From: CAWATZ01 sp963784995
GTDB taxonomy: Bacteria > Planctomycetota > Planctomycetia > Gemmatales > Gemmataceae
Assembly (NCBI GenBank): GCA_963784995.1
Contig: CAWATZ010000003.1
Location: 372,001 to 436,000, forward strand
Length of the DNA stretch: 64,000 nt
Reading direction: 5' to 3'
The number at the start of each line of letters is the position of its first letter. Position 1 is the first letter of the stretch. The notes below the pieces were generated by a model. That model was not told the origin of the DNA and ran no database searches. It was given only the letters and a program-made list of their open reading frames with translations. The position numbers and the translations under genes were made by a program. Of the stretch, positions 1 to 8,909 are shown in pieces.

Positions 1-1498
1 CCCGAGCTTTTTCAGCTGCTCGTGATCCTCTTGCGTGATCTGGTCGCGATCACGCAGCAGCGTCTCCGCCAGGGCTAGCTGTTTGCCCTGGGCCTGGAGG
101 AAGGTCTCGCCCTTCTTGACCTCCCGCAGAATGTCCGGACCGCGATACTTTTGCTGGGCGGCACTCAGGTCCTCCTGCAATTGCTTCCGTTGCTGCCTCA
201 ATTCCGCCAGCGTCTCTAGCTCCGTTTTCACCTCATCCTGGTCGCGATCTTTCCAGTTGTCCCCGTCGCGGCGCAGCATGCCGGCAAAGTTGACGTTGTA
301 CCACCTCTCGCAAGCCCGCAAGGCCTTTCCCAGCCGCACCGGCAGTTTCGACTTCTCGTACTCCTCTTTCTCTTTCTGCCGATCTTCTTTTTCGAGTTTC
401 TTCCAGTCCGCGTCATTCTGCCGGGCCCGGTCGATCAGGCCGTAACTCAGCCAGGGCAGCGGCACCACGGCCAGCAAGCCCAGCCAGCGCCAGGGATCGG
501 GGCCGAAGCGCTGCCAGTAGAGGCACAGGCCGGCCAGGACGCCGATGACCGCGCCGCCCACCTCGCCCCGGATCATGGCCTGACCGAGCCGGTTCATCAG
601 CTTCTGGTTGCTGAGGAAGAAGAACAGGTTCACCAAACCCACAAACAGAATCGTGCCGCATCAGACCCGACCGCCACTTCTGCACGGTCGTACGCGGCAG
701 ATGTTTGCGGCTCAGCAGCATCCAGATCGCCTCGGCGCCGATCAGACCGCAGATCGCTCCCCAGACACCGAACACGGGGAAGGCAAAGAGATTCCCTGGC
801 TGTCCGATCACGACGGGCTGAGTCAATTCCACACAATTGCTTCCGAAAGCGGCGAGCAGAAAGAGGGCGAGGGTTCGCTCCCAGCCCCACAGGCCCTCGG
901 TCCGTCGGCACCTTCTCCACAGCACCCACAACCCGAGTAACAGCTGGAGCACGCCCAGGGTAACAAAGGAGGCGGTCAGCAACCGCCACCACTGGCCCTG
1001 AATCACCAGCGGGCCGTCCACCGCGCCACTGTTCAGGACAATTCGCTTCAGATCCTCATCGAGGCCGGGGACAAGCGATAAGTAATTCCGGGCCGCGCCG
1101 GCTCCAACGCGGTAGGCGAGGTAACTCGTGTAGCCAAACACGGCCAGGTTGATCAGCAGCAGCAGCGTGGTCACGAACGGCCGATGCGGTCGGCGCAGCA
1201 CCTCGCGGACCCGGGAGCCGTGCCGATCCGGCTCGACCGATTTGCCCAGCCGCAGCCGTTCCCGGGCGTCCGGGTCGCGCAGCACCTCCTCGCCCCTGGG
1301 AGTTAGCACCACGCCGGGGCCCAGGTCGGGATCGCTGGCCCCCTTCTCGACCAGGCCGTCGAGGTACAGATGCTCAAGCAGGTTGTAAACGCGGTCCAGG
1401 GGGTGGCCGGCCGAGTCAGCCCAGGCCCGGGGATACCAGGGCCCTGGCCTGGCCTCGGCGACAAGCTCCAGCATTGTCTCCAGGTCAAGGTCACTCAT
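1..1498 (-). CDS. Catalytically dead rhomboid-like membrane protein with coiled-coil tail (partial, frameshifted)
   Basis: This is a paralogue of the intact rhomboid immediately upstream (1491-2567) and aligns with it from the N-terminal LDLETMLELVAEARPGPWYP region through the membrane domain. The catalytic positions are lost: the GxSG serine is Trp246 (GVWGAICG), the HxxxxHxxxN motif reads T180, Q185 and L189, and the late catalytic His is absent (GEVGGA). A member of this type would bind or guide membrane proteins rather than cut them (inference). After the membrane domain a hydrophilic, Lys/Glu/Gln-rich probable coiled coil of about 150 residues runs off the left edge. One extra base near 655 breaks the frame; removing it gives an alignment GLMRTILFVGLV against GYVRALLLLVFV of the paralogue. 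The ATG at 1498 overlaps the upstream gene end by 8 bases, implying translational coupling. Confidence 0.75.
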
Positions 1499-2567
1499 TG
1501 GCACGCTTCGATTCGTAAAATCGTTCCAGCTCGATCCAGACCGGGTTGGTCCGGCGGGCGTACTCAATGCCAGCATACCCCAGCCAGGGCAGCGGCACCA
1601 GAGCGACGACGCCCAGCCAGCGCCAGGGCGAAGGGCCGAAGCGCTGCCAGTGCAGCAGCAGGGCGGCGATCACGCCGGTCAGGGCCCCACCGAGATGGCC
1701 CAGCCCGCTGACCTGGGGAGCCAGACTGACGAAGACCAGCAGCAGCAGGGCCCGGACGTAACCGCCACTCCAGCGTCTCACAAAGGAGCGCGGCAGGTAC
1801 TTCCGGTTGAGCAGTATCCAGATGGCCTCGGCACTGAACAGACCGCAAATGGCTCCCGAGGCCCCGGCCAGGAGGACCAACGGCTGCAGCGCCATCTGCA
1901 GACAGCTGCCCCCCAGGCCAGCGAGCAGGTAGATGGCCAGGAAACGCCACCATCCCCACATGCGCTCCGCGCTGGTGCCCAGGATGCGCAACGCCCACGT
2001 GTTCAGACCCAGATGAACCAGCCCGCTATGCACGAAACAGGACGTCAGCAGCCGCCACCATTCTCCGCGCATCAGGGCTTCCGCCCAGACGGCGCCGCTG
2101 TCCGCCAGGATGTGTCCCACTTCCGGCACAGGCTTCGGATTGAGAAAGCCGAGCAGGAACGCCAAGGTCAGTTTGACGCGGACGGCGACAAAGAGCCCGC
2201 AGGCGAACAAAGCGACGTTGAGGCCGATCAGCACCCAGGTCACGACGGGCTGGGAAGGTCGCCCGAGGTCCTCGCGGATGAGGCCGCCGCGATCGGTCGG
2301 GTCAATGGCCTTGCCCTGGCGCAGCCGCTCCAGCGCCTGGGGGTCGTGCAGCAGCTGGGCCCCCCGGGGCGTGAGGATGACGCCGGGGCCGGTCGTCTTG
2401 TCGCCGCTGCCGCGCGTGATCAGCCCGTCGAGGTGGAGAAGCTCCAGATAGTGGTTGACGGCCTGGAGAGGGACCTTGGTGTGCTCGCAGTAGACGCGCG
2501 GATACCAGGAACCGGGAGCGGCCTGGGCAATCATCTGCAACAGGATCTCCAGGTCGCTGGCGGCCAT
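1491..2567 (-). CDS. Rhomboid family intramembrane serine protease
   Basis: This is a 358-residue rhomboid that should cleave transmembrane substrates within the membrane. The HxxxxHxxxN signature is present at H180, H185 and N189 (HSGLVHLGLN). The catalytic serine lies in GAS237GAICG and the partner histidine is H291 in GLGHLGG. At least six hydrophobic segments run from about residue 108 to 335. The N-terminal ~100 residues form a soluble winged-helix-like region (HLDGLITRGSG...GVILTPRG) before the first membrane helix; its role is unknown. The gene is followed with an 8-base overlap by the inactive paralogue, so the pair is probably cotranscribed. No good ribosome-binding site precedes the ATG. 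The first ~27 codons are duplicated as a remnant at 3535-3610. Confidence 0.85.
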   Translation of the reverse strand: MAASDLEILLQMIAQAAPGSWYPRVYCEHTKVPLQAVNHYLELLHLDGLITRGSGDKTTGPGVILTPRGAQLLHDPQALERLRQGKAIDPTDRGGLIREDLGRPSQPVVTWVLIGLNVALFACGLFVAVRVKLTLAFLLGFLNPKPVPEVGHILADSGAVWAEALMRGEWWRLLTSCFVHSGLVHLGLNTWALRILGTSAERMWGWWRFLAIYLLAGLGGSCLQMALQPLVLLAGASGAICGLFSAEAIWILLNRKYLPRSFVRRWSGGYVRALLLLVFVSLAPQVSGLGHLGGALTGVIAALLLHWQRFGPSPWRWLGVVALVPLPWLGYAGIEYARRTNPVWIELERFYESKRANE

Positions 2568-2708
2568 GAGTGTGCGTCTGCGGGTGATGAAGGTCTGCCC
2601 TTCATCATAGGCTGCCGGTGCCTGGATGTCACCAGCCCTTGGGGAGGTCCGGGGGGATCGGGTTTGAGCATTCGATCGGAACGTGGTTCATGGTGCTGCG
2701 CCTTTGTC

Positions 2709-3401
2709 TCAGAAGCTCGGCAGCAGATTCTCCTTGCTGTTGGGGTTGGAGCAATGGATGAAGTCTCGCATCGCGGACACGGGCGCGTTGTGGACCGAAC
2801 CGTCCATCATCACCACCTGGCACCCGGAGACAGAAAAGGCATTGGCCTGGCCGTCCCAGGGTCCGGCGACGGCCTTGGAAAAGCCCTGGTCGGAGTCGTA
2901 CGTGGTGCTGGTGCCGATCACTTGCTTGACGCCGCCGGCGCCGCAGCTGGCCTCGACGCAGGCGATGGTACACGAGGTCCCGCGCACCTTGAAGGAGTCG
3001 GGCATGACCAGTTTGCCGTCGAAGGGTTCCTCGGCCCAGCTGTGGGGAATGGCGTAACTGGACGCTTGCGGGCCCCCGGTGGACAGGTTGGGATCGAGCG
3101 GGGCCTGGAACGTCTTGTAGTTGCTCTCCATATAGGGCAGCAGGCTCTCGAAGAAAACCGGCGCGTTCTTCCCGTACTGGATTCCGCAGGGAGGCAGCGG
3201 GCCGTCCATGGCGCTGGCATAGTTCTGCATGGCCAGGCCAATCTGCTTGAGGTTGTTCTGGGACAGGCTGCGTTCCGCGGCGGGGTGGACCCTTCTCACG
3301 GCAGGCAGCAACAGTCCGATGAGAATGGCAATGATCGCGATCACGATCACAAGCTCAATCAGGCGGAACCCGCGGCGAGCGCGGCAAGTGAGGTGGTTCA
3401 T
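2709..3401 (-). CDS. DUF1559 type IV pilin-like (pseudopilin) protein
   Basis: This 230-residue protein starts with a prepilin-type leader and hydrophobic helix: RRGF followed by RLIELVIVIAIIAILIG, ending LLLPAV. Prepilin peptidase would be expected to cut after the Gly and N-methylate Phe. The globular part carries the DUF1559 signatures SQNNLKQIGLAMQNY near residue 45 and MDGSVHNAP near the C-terminus. DUF1559 proteins are greatly expanded in planctomycetes; their exact role (surface or pilus-like) is not settled. The start is fixed by a GGAAGGAG site just upstream. It is shorter than the usual ~300-350-residue family member. The gene is a tandem duplicate of the copy at 3638-4323, with a rhomboid fragment between the two. 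Confidence 0.85.
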   Translation of the reverse strand: MNHLTCRARRGFRLIELVIVIAIIAILIGLLLPAVRRVHPAAERSLSQNNLKQIGLAMQNYASAMDGPLPPCGIQYGKNAPVFFESLLPYMESNYKTFQAPLDPNLSTGGPQASSYAIPHSWAEEPFDGKLVMPDSFKVRGTSCTIACVEASCGAGGVKQVIGTSTTYDSDQGFSKAVAGPWDGQANAFSVSGCQVVMMDGSVHNAPVSAMRDFIHCSNPNSKENLLPSF

Positions 3402-3534
3402 GGCGGACGCTCCTTCCAGTACGGGCAACCGCAGCAAATCGCGACAAGTCGCGGGAAATGAGACTTCCCCCAGTACACCACGGTTGCGGCGGAAATGCAA
3501 GAGGCTCGGGATTCGGTACGTTCGGGGCGGATGC

Positions 3535-3610
3535 GTGGCTGCCAGGAACCGGGAGCGGCCTGGGTAATCATCTGCAACAGGCCCTCCAGGTCGCTGGCAG
3601 CCGTGAGCAT
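3535..3610 (-). pseudogene. Remnant of a rhomboid 5' end between two DUF1559 genes
   Basis: This stretch translates as TAASDLEGLLQMITQAAPGS, almost the same as residues 2-21 of the intact rhomboid (AASDLEILLQMIAQAAPGS). The DNA similarity starts at the rhomboid initiation region and ends after about 25 codons, where the sequence becomes unrelated. It is best explained as a leftover of a duplicated rhomboid-DUF1559 unit whose rhomboid body was deleted. Confidence 0.7.
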
Positions 3611-3637
3611 GCATCTGTGGGTGGCGAAGCCTTTGTT

Positions 3638-4323
3638 TCAGAATCCCGGCCGCAGGCTTTCCTTGCTGTTGGGGTTGGAGCAATGGATGAAGTCTTGAGT
3701 CAAGGATGCGGGCGCGTTGTGGACCGAGCCATCCATGAACACCACCTGGCAGCCGGCGGCGGAAAAGGCATTGGCCTGCCCGTCCCAGGGTCCAGCCACG
3801 GCGCTCGAGATGCCCTTGTCGGAGTCGTACGTGGTGCTGGTGCCGGACACTTGCTTGGTTCCGCCGGCGCCACAGCTCGCCTCGACGCAGCAGATGCTGC
3901 TGGAAGTGCCACGGTTCTTGATGAACGAGTCCGGAATCACGATCTTGCCGTCGTAGGGTTTCTCGCTCCAGCTGTGCGGAATGGCATAGCTGTTGGGCTG
4001 CTGGCCGCCGTTGGCGAGATTGGGGTCGAGAGGAGCCTGCAAGATCTTGGCGTTGTTTTCCATGTACGGCAGCAGGTCCTTGAAGAAGTCCGGTGCGTCT
4101 TTCCCGCCCTTTTTCGCCGCGGATGGCAGTTTGCCCGAGTAAGCCCCGGCGTAGTTTTGGACGGCAATGCCAATCTGTCTCAGATTGTTCTGCGACTGCT
4201 TGCGCCATCGGACCCGCTGCACCCGGGCAGGAGGAGCCCGATGACGATCATGAGCAGGAAAGACAAGATGACGACTTCAATCAGCCTGAACCCCCGGCGG
4301 CGGGAGGACGTGGTGGCTTGCAT
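3638..4323 (-). CDS. DUF1559 pilin-like protein, second tandem copy (frameshifted)
   Basis: This is a paralogue of 2709-3401, sharing SQNNLRQIG, YAIPHSW, CGAGGTKQV, GTSTTYDSD, AVAGPWDGQANAFS and the C-terminal CSNPNSKE. The ATG at 4323 follows an AAAGGAG site and encodes a prepilin-like leader (SSRRRGFRLIEVVILSFLL). One base is missing near 4224: the reading breaks just after GLLLP and resumes as VQRVRWRKQSQNNLRQ. Restoring the base gives 228 residues, the same size class as the first copy. As read, translation would stop about 12 codons later, so the pilin would be truncated to its leader and helix. Sequencing error and true pseudogenisation cannot be separated from the sequence alone. Confidence 0.75.
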
Positions 4324-4430
4324 GGGACTTGCTCCTTTCTCTGGCGTTGATCCAGGGGCCTTTCTTGCACTTGGGACCGTGCCCCGGACAAGGGCCTCCT
4401 GGCGAGTGTAGAAGAGAAAGGAGCTTGCGG

Positions 4431-6620
4431 CTACCTCGCCTGCGCCACCTGCTCGTTGAGCGGGGCCTTCAGAACGCGAGTCAAAAAGCCGTTCACGTCT
4501 TCGATCTTGCCGCCCATTTTACCCAGCACGGTTCCTTGCAGCTTGCCGTCAACCACCATCTCCTTCTTGTCAGGCCTGAGTACGACGTACAGCGGCGTAC
4601 TGATGTCGTTAAAGGTATTTTTTTGCCACTCCAGGTTCCGCAAGGCGAGGCGCGTGGCCTCCTCCCTGGAAAGCCTGGGATCGGGAACACTGTCGTTGTA
4701 GACTTGTACGCGCACATAGTTGCTCAGTTCCTTCCTGACAGCTGGAAGGGAAAAGACATTCTTCTCGTTGTAGCGGCAGTTCTGACAAGTGACGCCTGTG
4801 AAATCGATGAAGAGCAACTTGTTCTTCGCAACGGCTTCTTTCCATGCCTCCTCGTAGTCGCGATACCATGCAAGCTCAGTCTCATGTCCCTTGCCTTCGG
4901 GAGTCAGTGCGGAAGATTGGGGGAGCATGGCGGATAGGAACTCGCCAAAAACACCCGAACCTGCCGGATTGGCGTGCCAGAGGTTGGGGGTCATGAGCAG
5001 GGCGAGCCCCAAAAAGAAGGTGGCCAGCAGCAGCCGGACGACCCCAACGTGATCGAGGGGCGTATCGTGTGGCAAGCGGTAAAAGCCCAGCAGATACAGG
5101 CCGCAAGCCACCGACAGCGCGATCCACGAACAGAGGACGGTATCGTAGGTGAACAGGCGCGGGTTGCCGGGGAAGAGGACCGCGTCGGCCATGGACAGGA
5201 ACTTCAACGCGGCAGCCACTTCGATGAAGGCCATCACCACCTTGACCGAGTTGAGCCAGCTGCCGCTCTTGGGCAGCGCCTTCAGCAGCGGCGGACACAG
5301 GGCCAGCAAGAAAAACGGGCTGGCGAAGGTGACCGCGTAAACCAGGGACAGCAGCACCAGGGTCGGAAAACCGAGCTGGGACGCCGCCACCGGGGTCAGG
5401 ATCACCCCCAGGAACGGACCGGTGCAGGTAAAGCTGGTGATGCTGAACGTCAGGGCCATGAAGACCGCCCCAACCACACCCTGGCCTTCTCGTGCCAGCG
5501 TGAAACTCGACAGAGAGCGAGGCAACTCCAGTTCATACATCCCGAACAGGCTCAGGGCGAAAACCATCAGCAGCACGCCGAAGCCAAGATTCAGCCAGGG
5601 GTTGTTGGCCAGCCCGAGGATGATCGATCCGAACAGCACCACCGCGAGAGTGAGGACCCCAACAATCGTCCCCGCGTAGACCAACGCCAGGAGCAGGCCG
5701 TTGCCGTGCTTGCTCTCCGACTGCTTCAAGAAAAAGCTCACGGTCACGGGGATCATCGGAAAGACACAAGGGGTCAAGAGCATCGCCAGGGCCGCGCCAA
5801 CGGCAATCAAGAGCTGCCAGGGCAGGGTCGTGCTGGTCAGTTCTTGTGTTTGTCCCGCGGCGGGTTTGCCTTCGTCTTTTTGGGCCTGGTTTTTGGGGTT
5901 GCCCGGAGGGGGGGCGATCAGCTTGGCAAACGCCGCCGGAATGGGCACCACCTTGGCCGGAGTCGGTTTGAAGCGATCCGGAGGGATGTTGGCCGGAGCC
6001 GGTGGCGCGAGAGGCGGTTGCGGATGGTCGATGCGCAAGGAAATCTTAAAGTTGCGGCTATTCGGCGGCATGCACATTCTCTCATTGCATACCTGCGACC
6101 GGATTGAGAATTGCAGAGTCGTGGTTGTGCCGGGTTTCGCCTGGGGATTGACAAGGATGTCCTGGACCCAGACAAAGGGTTTGCTGTGTTCCAGCAAAAC
6201 CTGAGGGGGATCAAGTTTTGGATACGCCTTGAACTCGGGCTCGCTTTCGCGAATGGGGTAAATCGGCTTGAGGTTCGGATTTTCCACGTAGGTCAGAGCG
6301 GAGATCCCGTCATCTAACTGGTACTCGGTGCGTTCGGTCAACGGGTAGCTATGCCAACCCGGCTTCGGAATGCCGTTGATGATCAGCGTGAAGACCTCAC
6401 CCGGATGCACGACCGTCAACGGCGCCCCGGGTTTCAACTCACCGGGAAGGTGAGCGGCATTCGCGTCGGAAAACACGTCCAGCAGTGTCGGCGTAACCGT
6501 GAACTGGAGGAGTTGCTCCCTCTCATCGTCTGCTTGGCTCTTCGATTCAGTTCCAGCCAAGCAGAGCAGCACGCCCGCACAGACCAGCAACCACGCGCTT
6601 CGATTGGAAAAAGCCTTCAT
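4431..6620 (-). CDS. dsbD: DsbD-like thiol:disulfide interchange protein
   Basis: This 729-residue inner-membrane protein passes electrons from cytoplasmic thioredoxin to periplasmic dithiols. In order it has a signal peptide (LLVCAGVLLCLAG), an N-terminal DsbD-alpha-like domain to about residue 220 with the pair CNERMC, a multi-helix membrane domain at about 265-560 with the GAALAMLLTPCVFPMIPVT motif typical of DsbD/CcdA, and a C-terminal thioredoxin domain whose active site is CQNC near residue 610 (GVTCQNCRYNE). This is the full classical three-domain layout. It lies 68 bases downstream of the thioredoxin/NHL gene on the same strand, so the two may act together in extracytoplasmic redox chemistry (inference). 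No strong Shine-Dalgarno precedes the ATG. Confidence 0.9.
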   Translation of the reverse strand: MKAFSNRSAWLLVCAGVLLCLAGTESKSQADDEREQLLQFTVTPTLLDVFSDANAAHLPGELKPGAPLTVVHPGEVFTLIINGIPKPGWHSYPLTERTEYQLDDGISALTYVENPNLKPIYPIRESEPEFKAYPKLDPPQVLLEHSKPFVWVQDILVNPQAKPGTTTTLQFSIRSQVCNERMCMPPNSRNFKISLRIDHPQPPLAPPAPANIPPDRFKPTPAKVVPIPAAFAKLIAPPPGNPKNQAQKDEGKPAAGQTQELTSTTLPWQLLIAVGAALAMLLTPCVFPMIPVTVSFFLKQSESKHGNGLLLALVYAGTIVGVLTLAVVLFGSIILGLANNPWLNLGFGVLLMVFALSLFGMYELELPRSLSSFTLAREGQGVVGAVFMALTFSITSFTCTGPFLGVILTPVAASQLGFPTLVLLSLVYAVTFASPFFLLALCPPLLKALPKSGSWLNSVKVVMAFIEVAAALKFLSMADAVLFPGNPRLFTYDTVLCSWIALSVACGLYLLGFYRLPHDTPLDHVGVVRLLLATFFLGLALLMTPNLWHANPAGSGVFGEFLSAMLPQSSALTPEGKGHETELAWYRDYEEAWKEAVAKNKLLFIDFTGVTCQNCRYNEKNVFSLPAVRKELSNYVRVQVYNDSVPDPRLSREEATRLALRNLEWQKNTFNDISTPLYVVLRPDKKEMVVDGKLQGTVLGKMGGKIEDVNGFLTRVLKAPLNEQVAQAR

Positions 6621-6688
6621 GCGAGGGTCTCGTCACTTGGGCAAGCCAGGGGGTTGACACCCCCCGCTCGCCATTTCCTCCGGTCACC

Positions 6689-8458
6689 CTATTTCGGCGC
6701 CTCGACCCCTTGCAGCTTCAGCGTCGAGACCGTTTTCGTCTTCAGGTCCACGACGCGGATGCGGTGGGCGTTGGTGTCGGCCAGGTACAGCTTACCGCCG
6801 GCGAAGCAGATGCCGCCCGGCTCGTTGAACAGCGGCGTGCCCAGCCAGCCCTCCGGCTCGCCGCCCAGGAAGGTCTTGCTCGTCCGCCGGTCCGGGTCGA
6901 TCTCCTTGATCTTGCTGTTGTACGTATCCGCCACGTATAGCTTGCCGTCCACCCACGTCAAGCCCAGTGCGTGCTGCAAGCGGACCAGGTTGCCCTTGCC
7001 ATCGACGTCGCCAAATTCAAACAGGCCGGCGCCGACGATGGTGCTTACCTCGCCCTTGCCGTCCAGCGGCACACAGCGGATCGAGCTGGTTTCGCTGTCG
7101 GCCACGTACAGGTTCTTGCCGTCGGTGGTCAGGCCGCTGGGCTGGGCAAAACAGGAACCGCCGAACCTCTCCTGAAGAGGGCCGTCGCGCAAGGTTTCCT
7201 GGCCGGTGCCGGCGTAGGGGACGATCTCCCCGGCTTTCAGGTCCATCACCCAGACCTGGTGCAGCCCGGCCATGGCCACGTACAGCTTGCCCTCGTGCAA
7301 GAGCAGGTCCCACGGGCTGTTCAGGCTCGTCTTGAGGGCCTTGCCGCCGCGCAAGCGGTCCCGGCCCTGCTCGCCGGTGCCGGCAATCGTCTTGACCGTC
7401 TGTTTCTTCAGGTCCAGTTCGCGGAGCTGATGGTTTTTCCGATCGGCCACGTACAGCGTATCACCCTTGAGGGCCATGCCTTGCGGATCGTTGAAGAGGG
7501 CCTTGGCGAAGTCGCCGTCCGCGTTGCCGGGCTTGCCGGCGCCGGCAATGGCGATCTTCTTGCCGTCCAGATCCGTAACAACGATGCGGTGATGCGTGCT
7601 GTCGGCGATAAAGATGCGCTTGCTGGGCGAATCCACGAGGATCTTGCCCGGGAAGAACAGCGGGCTGGCGCCTGTCTCCTGGTAGCGGGCCAGCTCGAAC
7701 TTGAGAGGCTTCTCGTTGAGGGTCTTCTTCTCCTTGTGGACCTTGATCAGCTTCTCGATGTGGCTTGCCAGGATGTCGTAGTTGCCCTCACCAGGGGCGA
7801 AGCCGACCTGGTTGCCCTCCGGATCGATCAGCCAGAGGGTCGGCCAGGACTCGACGCTGTAGGCGTTCCAGATGGCCCGCTCGGAGTCGTTGACCACCGG
7901 ATGGGCCAGTTCATAGCGGAGGACGGCCTTGCGGATGCTCTCGGTTTCCTTCTCGTTGTCGAACTTGGGCGAGTGGACGCCGATGACCACCAGCTCGTTG
8001 GCGTATTTCTTCTCCAGCCTGGCCAGGTCGGGCATGACGTGGATGCAGTTGATGCAGCAGAGAGTCCAGAAATCGAGCAGGACGATCTTGCCGCGCAGGT
8101 CCTTGAGGCGGAGCGGGCCGGCCGTGTTCAGCCAGGCGGTGCCGCCCTCCAACTCCGGGGCCTTGCGGCGCGGCGGATCCTGGTCCTTCGCGTCCTTCTT
8201 CTCCTTCTCCGGCTCGTCTGCTTTGGCCGCCTTCCTGTCCTTGTCCGGCTGCGCTGCCTTGCTGGACAGCTGGTTGGGCCGCAGCCCGTACAGACCCAGG
8301 GCCACCACCGCGGGCAGAAGCAGAAAGAGCAGACGGGTGGCCAGCCGGTTGCGGACCGGCGGGCGGGGCGGCAACGGGCTGGCTGGCTCGGGAGCGAATT
8401 CGGGATTCGAGAGGGTCCTCTCCGACTGGATCGGGGAAGGGGTCGAATCGAGGGACAT
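6689..8458 (-). CDS. NHLRC2-like thioredoxin and NHL-repeat membrane-anchored protein
   Basis: This protein of 589 residues has an N-terminal anchor helix (RLLFLLLPAVVALGLYGL), a charged Lys/Glu-rich linker, a thioredoxin-like domain with CCINC near residue 133 (DFWTLCCINCIHVMPDL), and then at least five NHL beta-propeller repeats, several with LYVAD. That order matches the NHLRC2 family, which is widespread in planctomycetes; its substrate is not established. The anchor suggests the domains face the periplasm. I chose the ATG at 8458 because AAGGAG lies about 9 bases upstream; the longer frame extends back into a repeat-rich intergenic stretch and looks non-coding. The neighbouring dsbD could keep the CxxC reduced. 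Confidence 0.85.
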   Translation of the reverse strand: MSLDSTPSPIQSERTLSNPEFAPEPASPLPPRPPVRNRLATRLLFLLLPAVVALGLYGLRPNQLSSKAAQPDKDRKAAKADEPEKEKKDAKDQDPPRRKAPELEGGTAWLNTAGPLRLKDLRGKIVLLDFWTLCCINCIHVMPDLARLEKKYANELVVIGVHSPKFDNEKETESIRKAVLRYELAHPVVNDSERAIWNAYSVESWPTLWLIDPEGNQVGFAPGEGNYDILASHIEKLIKVHKEKKTLNEKPLKFELARYQETGASPLFFPGKILVDSPSKRIFIADSTHHRIVVTDLDGKKIAIAGAGKPGNADGDFAKALFNDPQGMALKGDTLYVADRKNHQLRELDLKKQTVKTIAGTGEQGRDRLRGGKALKTSLNSPWDLLLHEGKLYVAMAGLHQVWVMDLKAGEIVPYAGTGQETLRDGPLQERFGGSCFAQPSGLTTDGKNLYVADSETSSIRCVPLDGKGEVSTIVGAGLFEFGDVDGKGNLVRLQHALGLTWVDGKLYVADTYNSKIKEIDPDRRTSKTFLGGEPEGWLGTPLFNEPGGICFAGGKLYLADTNAHRIRVVDLKTKTVSTLKLQGVEAPK

Positions 8459-8909
8459 CAGGTTAGCTCCTTGGTTGAGGAAAACAATCTCTGCCATGCC
8501 TGGATCCAGGGGCTCGACCCGGGTGGAGAAAGGCCGGGTCTCCGGATGGTGCATAACCATTGTAGCTGCCGCGGCCAGGAGATTGAATCGAAATTGCCGG
8601 ATCGGCCGCCTCGCCCAGGACTGGACGTTGCCAGCGGGGCGAAGATTCAACGGCCGCTTACCCAGGGTTCACGACCCCTGCCGGCTTGCCCGGCAGGTGA
8701 AGAAGGTCATCGGCTAGAAAGCAAGGGCGGAAAAACGTTTTTGCGTCTTCCTCTCTCTAGCTTTAGACCTTCTTCACCTGCCGGACAAGCCGGCAGGGGT
8801 CGAGAACCCCGAGAGACAACGACGCTTGACCGCACGGAAGCTAACCCCTACCGTGATGGCAGGGAGTGCCCGAACATGGCTTGTTTTCCCGTACTTGCAG
8901 GGCCTTTAC
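8459..8909. other. Intergenic region between divergent genes
   Basis: This 451-base stretch separates the divergently transcribed NHLRC2-like gene and the membrane/TPR gene and must hold both promoters. It contains the large inverted repeat at 8665-8809. I see no convincing small gene in it; the open frames are extensions of the flanking genes. Confidence 0.6.
8665..8809. repeat. Long imperfect inverted repeat with nested hairpins
   Basis: The arms at about 8665-8718 and 8757-8809 match over about 50 bases with few mismatches. Each arm also holds a smaller perfect hairpin (CCTGCCGG, five-base loop, CCGGCAGG). It lies in the promoter region between divergent genes, just before the plus-strand gene. 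Confidence 0.85.

Noticed and set aside
1650..3461. A 603-codon plus-strand frame opposite the rhomboid and DUF1559 genes
   Set aside because: Low-complexity Gln/Gly/Asp-rich translation typical of antisense frames in GC-rich DNA. The minus strand carries clear protein families.
2709..4208. A 499-codon open frame spanning both DUF1559 genes
   Set aside because: Only its last 230 codons, from the ATG at 3401, carry the pilin-like sequence. The upstream part is the second DUF1559 gene read out of frame plus the spacer.
4974..6107. Plus-strand frame opposite dsbD
   Set aside because: Antisense shadow rich in Gln, Arg and His, with no motif; dsbD is unambiguous.
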